This document shows positions 40,101 to 50,000 of a stretch of DNA of 64,000 nt, one piece after another. The notes under the pieces are model-generated. The model ran no database searches, was not told the DNA's origin, and saw only the letters and a program-made list of their open reading frames with translations. Position numbers and translations under genes: made by a program. Each line of letters begins with the position of its first letter. Within the stretch, counting starts at the first letter, position 1. The DNA is from Eumeta japonica (lineage: Eukaryota > Arthropoda > Insecta > Lepidoptera > Psychidae): NCBI GenBank assembly GCA_005406025.1, contig BGZK01000085.1, positions 62,001 through 126,000 on the forward strand, written 5' to 3'.

Positions 40101-43100
40101 CGACTAGTTCCGAACCAATGAAGATGTTAGTTCGACTGAGTTCATTGGAAACTAAAATCGTATCAGCACTGGAAAATCGAAGAGACGTTGCAAACTCTTG
40201 TGAATCCTTAAGCCAAAGTACCAGATCATCCAATAGCCCTTCTCTCGCCGACACTCCTGAAGGATCAACTATAGGAACTCAATCTCAACGGCATTTGTTA
40301 GATAGGTTACAGAGTCTCGAAAATGTTGTTATACACTCAAGAGAAAAAGTCAACGAATGTCTTTGCCAAATGAGTGCTATGCGAGCGGCCAAGTCGAGAA
40401 GATCACCATCTCCTAGCGTGGAAAAGAAATATAGCATCAGATCAATGGAAAAGTGTTTAACTGATGTGAGCAAAAGCTTACAAGAATGCTTCGATAAATG
40501 TGTTGTGAACACCGACCAGAATACGAATCTGGAAATCAATGATAACGTAGCAGAAGTAGTTATACAATTAGAAGAACAACTTCGAAACAAATTACTGGAG
40601 ATATCTAAAAAGAAGGCTTCTCTATACGAAGCCGGAGAATTAACGCAAAGAAAAAGTTTAGAAATTTTAGCGGAAAAATTGGCTTATGAGGCAGTGTTAA
40701 TCAGTAGGATCCAAGAGGCTTTGGAGTCATCTGATGGAAGTAGATTCTTTGCTAGATTAATAAAGTCTGAAATAATCGAAACTAGTCAATTAATCGATAA
40801 TCTTAAATATAAAGTGACCGGTGACGGCAGTAAAAATATTAACAGCACTAAAAGTTCTCTCGATTATCTAGCAAGGATACTATCAAGAAATATCGATATT
40901 ATGAGCAATAACAAAGAAGTCAAAGGATTGCGAAAATCTGAATTGATCATTCAGAGTGCAGATTTGGATGCATTAAAGAGCTCTCAGAAGCAAATAACGG
41001 AGGCCGTCGAAAAATATAAATCAGAGAAACTAGCCGAACTCTCATCGGCACTCGCCTGCGAAACCTTGAACTATGTGTCTCCGGATGACATGGACTTTGA
41101 ACAGCAACGCATGAACATCGAAGCGGCGCGTGTACGCGAAGCATGGAGCGCGGCGCGAGACGCCCTCGGCGCAGAGCTAGTGCAAGCGGAAGTGACACGT
41201 GCGCTCAACCGCGCCGCGCAGCTGTGCGAACAGCGCCTGGACGAAGCGCGCGAGTGTCGTCTCACGCTGAGTGCGCAAGACCGCGCCGATCTCGAACTAT
41301 GGTGGCGCGCTGCTCATGATCACTTGCGTACCGAAATGGACGCAGCCGTTCGCGACATCGGCGCCCGCTACCGCGAATGCTTGGCCTGTCCCAGTCGCCG
41401 CACCGTCAAAGAGTGTTCACCCGGACTCGACAGCCGAGCTCTGCTACAGCAGCTCGCAGACGTGCTCGCACAAAAGGCGTTAGTGGACGCGCGCATCGCC
41501 GTCGTGGAGGGCACGTACCGCGCGGCAGCACCGGAGGAGCGGGGCGCGGCGAGCGGCGGCGGCGGGGAGCACGTCATCGCCTCGCTGGAAACGGATCCGT
41601 CGCAAGAGGCGGAATTCGTGTACCTGTTTCAGCACTTCTCGAGCGAATGCCGCGCGCTGTTCTCCAGTGACTGTTCCGGTAACAGTGACGACTTGACGAA
41701 CATCGGCCGCAGCCTCGAGCGGGTGGAGGCGCAACTGGCGGCGGTGCAGAGGCACCTGGGCGGCGACGATGCGCCCCCCACGGCTGCCGAACTCCTCGTC
41801 CCCGCCTCCGCCGCCACCGCCGCCGCCGCCTCACCGCTATCGCCCCTCCGCGCCGCCGCGCAGCGATGCGAATCGCTGAAGCGTCGTGTCGAAGCTCTCG
41901 CCGCCCTCGTGCCTTGCCAGCACTGCAAGCAACTGCAAGAGGCACTAGATAGGTAACTTACTTTCATTATCACTTCCGTCGAAATAATACTATCTTAATA
42001 TATTCTTCTAAAAAGATGTAATCGCCGTAGGCTACAATCAGAACGCGCACGCGGCGAAAGCGCGTTCGCTCAGCAAGCGAGCGCGCTGGCGGCGGCGCGG
42101 CGCGCGCGTCAGCAACTCCAAGCCCAGCACGAGCGTGAGCGCGCGCAACTCCGTGAGCGCGCCCGCCGCCTCGAGCGCCGCCTCGCTGCCCTGGACTCGG
42201 AGTACTCCGCGCAACTCGACAGCCTACGGGCCGCCTACCAGGTTGATATTATATAATTCATGTTCACGACAGAGTCCGCTTCTTGAGTGTTGCTGCCGAC
42301 TGCGCCGACAATGAACGAAACTAACTTAATAACTTTCTTTCGTACAATCATTACAATGGACTAATTGAATATCCTTGCGTATTATAAAACATAACATCTC
42401 GGTTTGTATGTCTGTACGTTAGTACACTTATAGTTCGAAAATCACTGAACTGTTTCACAAGATTTTTTTTTTACAAATATATTATCTGGGTCAGGTTTCA
42501 GTATACATAAACTACTAATATTTCAACTGAAACTATTTCTATGCATCTTATTGGCAGAAACTTACAATCCGATTTACAAGGTCCTTCTTTTAGTATGTAA
42601 ATACTTTATTTGGTCAGATTTTAGTATGCACTAGTTTCAGATCGCGGCTTTGCTCGTACGACAATAGACCGAATTTTGTACTTTATAAATTACATCCTTA
42701 GGCTATTGGTAACAGCAATGTCCAAAGGACGATCAAGATTAATTCTGGTCTGGAATCGGAATAGTTAGCAAGATCGGGTAGGGGAGGAACCATTTCACCA
42801 TGAAATAATTTAGCGGCAGTACGTGTGTAAGATTTTAGTGTACGCGTACCTCTGGAATAATTTTATCGAAATCGTACGAAGACAGGACCGGGTTTACCAC
42901 TTTACCACAGAACCGGGACTCAAAAAATCGAGAACTAAGATAGAGCGGGAATGGAAATCGGGAAAGACATCGGGATTGTGGTCGTGATTGACAGCGTGAT
43001 CGGTCGATATATAAGAGACGGAGAATTCGGGCGAAAGTTAGTAAATTTCTATTTAGGTATAATTATAATGTCCAGTGTCGATGTGTTTATGCATTGTATC

Positions 43101-45810
43101 CGTAAACTTCACTATTTATAGATATTATACTATTTCGACGAGCATAACCTCAAGTGTACATCAATTGAACGAAACAGTTTTTTTTTTCAGTTCGGTATCA
43201 ACTAAAAAATATTGTAGTTTTTAAATTAGAAGCGCTTTAAAAGTATGTATGTAAACAATTTTAAATTATGTTTAACGCTGTAAAAAAATAATATTATCGT
43301 GAACTCGTAAATAATAAAGTCTCTACATGTATTTCAATTTAGCTACTTATTTCCATATTTTTTATTTGACAAATTTGAAAAGTCAATACGTAGTTATACA
43401 GAAAAAATCGTCTTTTTGGTTTTCGAAAGTAATATGCAATCTAAAAATAATATTGTTCGTTTTTCCATCGCACGCATTATCACAGATAACTTCTATGGTC
43501 TGTCGTTCATCAGCGAAACGTAAGATTTATTATCGGACGATCGGCTTGTTATCTTCCTAGTTCGTTGCCCATGATTAGAAGTACAAATCATTATTTTTTT
43601 GTCGCGTAGGCCCGTCGTCATTGTATTTGGTTAGCGTACGTTTAAGAGCGCGTCAGTGTGTGCAGAGCGCGGTGGCGGCGGACACGCACGGCGACGGGCT
43701 GCGCGCGCGCTACCAGCAGGAGATCGAACAGCTGCGTGCCCTCTGCGAGAAGGGGCTGCTCGCCATGGAGAGCTCGCACCGGCGCATCGTGCGCGACCTC
43801 GAGGAGAAGCACCGCGCCGAACGCGACCAGCTCAGGTATTGTTTACTAGTGTGCGCATTGAAACTTTACTTTCGTACTTGTCGAGGCAGTTTTCGTTCAA
43901 AAGACTTATTGCCATTGTCTTATTACTCTAAGACATATATACATAGATGCCTACTCTGGAAAAAAAGATGAAAAAAGTATTTTCTAAACTGTGCTATAAA
44001 ATCATAACAATAGGTCTGACATTAGCTGCGCACTAGACTTTTTAGGATTTTTAAATTCCCTTTGATGTGACTTTCCTCTGATTTGCGTTTTATATAATCC
44101 CGCGCATATTTGTGACTCATGTGAGACGCTATCTTTAGTTTTTTAATACATATTTCACGTATATTTGGAAAACATTTTTATTGTTTTATTTTGTGTCCTA
44201 GCATTTCTTCTCAATCTTTTTACAATTTCACTCAAATCATCGTTCTAACTGAACGAGCTCTCACGCTACACTTATTCATCATTTCACAAAACGCTAATTC
44301 ATAACAATCGCGCGCAATCGCTTATACAAGTCCGATGACATCATGGGCAAAACAAACGCTTCACGACAAACGTAAACAGACATACTCTCTCCATTGTGAC
44401 CTGAACCGTTGTTATCGCATTGTTAATCTCTTAGTAAATGTCGACTGGAATCTGACGACATTTTCTAACACGAGAAAGTTTGACCGGCTATTACTGTACT
44501 TGACAAGCGATAAGACGCTTTCACGTCAAGACTGGTGAAGGATTTCAATCTCCGTAATAGCTGTACAATTAATTGTTACATTTAATATTCGTACAGTACA
44601 TTGCACGAAACTCTGCCGCTGTGAAATTAGTCACGAAAGCGTCGCAATGACGTAAAATAGGCAAACGAGTGAAAAGAAGGAAGGGTCAGAGAGCGTTTAA
44701 CCCGTGCATTGCATCGTTCACGGGCAATTCAGAGCGGCAGGATTTAGTGCGTTGTACTTTATAGTTCATACGATAGTTTCTTTTGTACAGATTGGACAAA
44801 GAGCAAGCTTTGGCGGAAGAGACTCGCGCCACCCTGGCCGCCCTGGACGCGATGAGGAAAGCGCACGAGAGCGAAGTGCGCCGCGAGGTGGACAAGTTCA
44901 AGGCGGAGTTTTTGAGTCGCGGAGTGCAGCCATCGGATATCAACCAAATCAGCACCAAACATCAGTATGTATGAGCGAATTCTCGCAAACTCTTTTTGGT
45001 CTATTGCGGGTCAAGAGCTACAACGATTGTTACTACTAATGCGGTGGGCAGATCCGGGCCCAATAGATTATCGTAATCTCTTATCAACGGAGCAGTTTGT
45101 TTAATTTGACTTAATTTAAAAACTCATTAGCGAATTCCTTCCTAGTCAAAATATGAGCCGTGCTCTTCCCGACTCGAAGTGAAAAATTGAATTAATTAGT
45201 AATTCGTTATTTAAACATTTTTGGGCAAATTCATAGAGAAGCAAAACGTTGTTACAATATAATGTTATTCACAAATTAACAATTAGTAAATCTAATAACT
45301 ATTTTTGTGTTCGTGTGTTTACACATTAATATAGTAATAATTGAATGTTGAAATACATCATACCGATTGCAGACAAGAAATGGAAGAAATAAAACGGGAG
45401 ATTCTATCTCTGTCAGAAAAATATTCTGTAAAGTGCGTGGAATCGGCGGCGCTAGAAGAGCGGCTGGCGGCGGCCACGGCGCAGCTGGCGCACGCGCAGC
45501 AGCACATCATGCAGCTCGACGCCAGGCAAGTATTGCAAATTATTTCATTATAAAACTGAGCGTTTATTTGTATAACTCCTAGTGAAACTTCTTTACTGTT
45601 CTCTATCATTTTTATCTTATTTAAAATAAATTTGTTAAACAAGATTTAAGCGAAAAAAATTAAGTAATTTAATTACATATTTAAAGCAGCTGTATAAATA
45701 ATTGTACAAAAATAATTTCTTTTCTTTAAAATTTTCTCTATTTAAAATAGAAAAATTATTAAATACTTGTGACTTTTATAAATACATTTTAACTATGATC
45801 GGTTTTTAGG

Positions 45811-45868
<58 letters not shown>

Positions 45869-46934
45869 CCTATATATATATATAAAATCATTAAAATCAT
45901 ATAAAGTCATAGTCAAAATGCATCTCAAGACAATTCTAACAAGTCCAAACACAGTTAGGCTACGTTGTTAGAATTGAAGGCTAGTTCCCATCATCGGGCT
46001 CCATAATCAGACCATGAAAATCGCTCACGGTCAGAATACATCTGAAGAGAACTCCAACAAGCTCGAACACCACTAAGATACGTTAATCCGTTATAGAGTT
46101 CTTGTGCCTGCTTTCTGCCTCCATCATCAGATCACCCCAATTATACCATATTACTATATTGTATCAGTCCTCAACAAGTGTGCAAAGTTCTAATTTAACC
46201 TAACGATTTCATTAAAATAATAATGGTACAAAACAAACAGCCGTAATGGTAAAACGTTACAAAAAGAAACATAATGCTTATTTTTTTTAATTCCGTACTA
46301 AATCTCTTCACTACGCCAATAAAGGATTCTCGTTTCAGTAAATGCGGGTAAACATAGTACTTTACTTAATGCGCAAGAGCATTGTGTTAATTATGGATAA
46401 TTCTATAACACCCACAATTTATCACCGAATTGTTTGTTTTTATCGAAATATTAAAAAATCTTAAAAATCATCACAGAAATAAACAACTGCGAGCGCACTT
46501 GATGTCCGAAGCCAACGACATGAAGAGTGTGGAGCTATCTTCAATGACGCACCTCACAGACGAGGCTGGGCCGGTAAGTCGATCTCGCTCCTCTGATAAA
46601 TTATTGAAATCACTTAACAAGAGCTTTCTGAGAACTTCGCCTAGACTTTTTAGAAATATAAACCTTCAAATCTTACATCACCTTAAATATTTACAAGCTT
46701 CTAGTGGCATCACGCTTGCATGTTTCACAAGCACAGCGTAACCATCATATATTAACATAGGTGAATCACCGTAACGTACTATATCCGCTTACGATGCTAT
46801 TAAGATTTGACGTTTCGAAACTGACTGCATCGTGCGTCACAGTGTGATCGTATTTATAAATTTTTACTGTTCACTAGTTTTCGAACATCCAAAAATAATT
46901 TATATGCAGTTCAATAGTTTTTGGAATTATGACG

Positions 46935-47006
<72 letters not shown>

Positions 47007-50000
47007 AATCAGAGACAGATGATGTCAGTCTTGAGTTTTTTAAATTCCTCATTCCTGATTTCTGAGGGTGTTACAACAACCATCACGAACTACGTCGATC
47101 GGCGTCGATAACTAGAACGGGACCGACCGTCGTTCATCTCCGACTCCCACATCGAACGGATTGCTAAATCTTTATCGATTCATCGTATCGATCGAATGAT
47201 GACAAAGCGGCTCTCGCGTAGTCATTGCCCACCCGGCTATACTTTCAAACGACACGTCTTCTGGTCACATTGCAAAAGATACTCAGTACCCGATCGACGT
47301 GGTAGAACTAATGTGGTGGTAACACCCTAAAATCATGATTTTTTGTCGATTATTACGCCAACTGGTCGATTATGTTCCGATACGAAACGTCTAATTTTAA
47401 TAGCGCCGTAGACGGGCAATAATTAAAGCGACTGCTCACAACCACAATAAAACCATCAAAATTTTACATTAGCTGAAGGAAAGGATATCCACATTCTTTT
47501 GTATGAATAACGGTCTCTAAGAAGCAAATTAAAAATAATTCACAAAATTCAACAGATAATGCGTTTTCATTAAAGAGTATATTTTACATTAATTTTAATG
47601 AAATTCTATTGAAACACTATTTAACCTTTAGAGTATATACATCAAATAATTTTTAAGATTCTACTAAAATTTAATTCTTATAAATTTTAGATTATATTGA
47701 TTATTGACACGTAACCGAAAACTGGTGTATATGACAAGTTAATAAATAAATAATGGTAGTCATACCTAGATATTTAATAAAATCAGAAAATTGCATACCT
47801 AACAATTAGAACGTATATAACAATTAATTCTACTTTGTTTCTCGTTATATTCCGTTTTTAATCTGAATATTTGCTCTCATAAAACAGAATAATTTCTGAG
47901 CGAAACATGTAGTGGAAAAACTTCTATAGAATTTTTTTTATAACAAAAATGTCACCTAATTTAAACGTATTGATTTAAATTAAAAGTTATACATTATTTT
48001 ATATATACATATACAATCTCGTATCATCACCGTTTGAATATGCGAAATGCTGGGGATCTCCTTTCTCGAAGCCACCTTTCAATACTTTTCATAATATAAG
48101 AAGTATTTTAACAGATCTTTCACAAACGATGTGATCAGAGAGAACACATGCCTTGCAGTCCGATCGGGTAATTTTTTGGTACTCCAAAAGTTGTAATCTA
48201 TGACAGCAGCATTGTTATGATTGACGTGAAAAGCGTATGTTCTCTATAAGTTTTGGGTGACTCCGCATTTTCTTGTGAACGCGACCTGTTATTATACGAT
48301 AAAATAAGAAACTAGCTTCACGACAAAATGATCACGCAAATAATTGGTGACAATAATCGACACTATATGTTTATTTTACTTTATAAGCTCGAGTAATTAT
48401 ACAGTTTAATCCGATCCTATGTACACTCGGTTCGTCATCTTCGTAGAACACGACATTGCGTGTATTTCCGAATATATAAATAAATAATACAGGAATCTTA
48501 TAGTTTAGAAGAAATTTCTTCGACATATTGTTCTCATTGAGGGCGAATAAAGAACAAATTTTTCATCAACTTCAATATGCATTAATTTCATTATTGTGCT
48601 TTCATAATAGAGTTCATACTCTCTCAGACTCCCTAATTGCATCAAATTTAGTATTTGGGATATAAACCCTAACGCATTTTAATGACGCGACCTCAGCCCC
48701 TAGACTAAGATAAAGAATTACGACCGAATGGCATCCGAGATCGATAGCGCCCGAAGTAGGCGAGCGCTTTCCGCGGTGATGCTCTGACATCGCTCATAAG
48801 AATTCGCTATCCGCGAGACGGCCCCGGTTCGCGGCCACCTTGACGGCCGTTCACAAGCGCGGAGTGACCCATCGCGGACCTCGGTGCGGTTCGCGGTGTT
48901 GAGTGTACATAATGCACATTGCATGCGGCGCGGTGTGGGCCTTACAGGCGTGTCCCGCGCGCGCGCCCGCCGCCGCGCCGGCGCCGCGCCCGCGCCCGCG
49001 CCCCGCCGCACGGCCGTGGCCGCACCTCTCGCGGACAGGTAAAGCAGTACAGTAAAAAACACCTATTGCGGGTTCCCGCACTGGAGCGGAGCGGCACTCG
49101 ACGCGGGCGGACGCCGACGAAAGCTACACCGTCGGGGACGACCACTTACCGCCGCTCGCCGCTCCGCTCGTCGCGCCGCGCAGTGTCGGAACCCACGATA
49201 AAATCCAAACTTACCGCGTCCATTACCTTAAAAGTAGGAAACCCAGGTGGTAAAAGATGAGACAAATTTTAAAAAATCACTATTTCACTATTTTAGCGTC
49301 GGAGAACAAATGGTATTCCTCCGACGCGAAGGTTTCCCCGTATTGAGGTCATCTTATAGGATACTAGACATTACCGACTTCCAATAAAAGAATACACGTT
49401 ACGTTAGAGCCGTTTAAAGCTCTTTCAGCTGTGTGATCGCAATATTTCATAAAATTCGTTTCTCAGCCTTGCTTTTTGTGCCTACGTCTCCTTTCTTCTT
49501 TACTCTGAAATGTGATAAACTACAGCCTGCTTCGATGAAGCGACTACCCGCAGAATATCGTAGAAATTAACGTATTACCTTTGCCTAAGTATGAGTGGTA
49601 TTAGAGAAAAGGATAACGTCTATTTTGTTGAAACTTGAACGTTCGGTTGAAATCTATAAGAATATGCCCACCGAATATATGATGTGCTAACCTATAGATG
49701 TAGGTTCCGAGTCTATTTTCAAAACCTAAATTCCAAAATACTATTGAAAATATCTATGCAGATATTTTAATCTAGCTATTATGTACTCTATTATGTAACA
49801 AATAATTTTATTTCAATATATCTGTTCGATTTATATCACTAAGAATAAATTAATAGACAGTTAACCTCCTAATATACAATCATCTAACTATCTGCTGTTG
49901 TTGCATTCGCTTTATATCCTAAAAATAATTAATCGCTTGAGCGACTAATAAAGTAAATTTTTCATTGTAGATAACAGTGATATGATGTTGTGGGATCGTG

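Larger units (their letters stand above)
45526..46476 (+). other. GC-AG intron of osp, with AT palindrome and tandem pair
   Basis: 951 bp from GCAAGT to TCACAG. It contains a (TA)n tract bounded by AGGATT (45808) and AATCCT (45866), making 45808-45871 an almost complete palindrome. It also holds two imperfect tandem copies of a unit of about 119 bp (45910-46136), recognisable by ATGCATCTCAAGA and ATACATCTGAAGA starts. Confidence 0.7.
46574..48947 (+). other. osp intron between exons 12 and 13
   Basis: About 2.4 kb. It holds a second (AT)n tract (46937-47003) and a MITE (47065-47329); the rest is AT-rich and unremarkable until a CpG-rich block begins near 48720, just before exon 13. Confidence 0.5.

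Noticed and set aside
40285..41265. Several - strand frames opposite osp exon 7
   Set aside because: Shadows of the coding strand; no independent splice or start signals.
45530..45531. GT donor for osp exon 11
   Set aside because: Joining there gives a stop two codons into exon 12, while the GC donor five bases upstream keeps a conserved coiled coil.
48718..49062. Long - strand open frame opposite osp exon 13
   Set aside because: Caused by the CpG-rich composition; all frames are open there. It has no splice sites or recognisable protein, and the + strand exon chain explains the region.
49056..49253. Open frame after a hypothetical 48-bp intron (49039-49086)
   Set aside because: It would need an unusually short intron with a poor acceptor. 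The 49038 donor joins exon 14 in phase with a better protein.
48919..49260. + strand Arg-rich open frame running through exon 13
   Set aside because: The frame does not match the phase of exon 12 at the acceptor 48948. The product is low-complexity Arg/Pro, and exon 14 needs the other frame.
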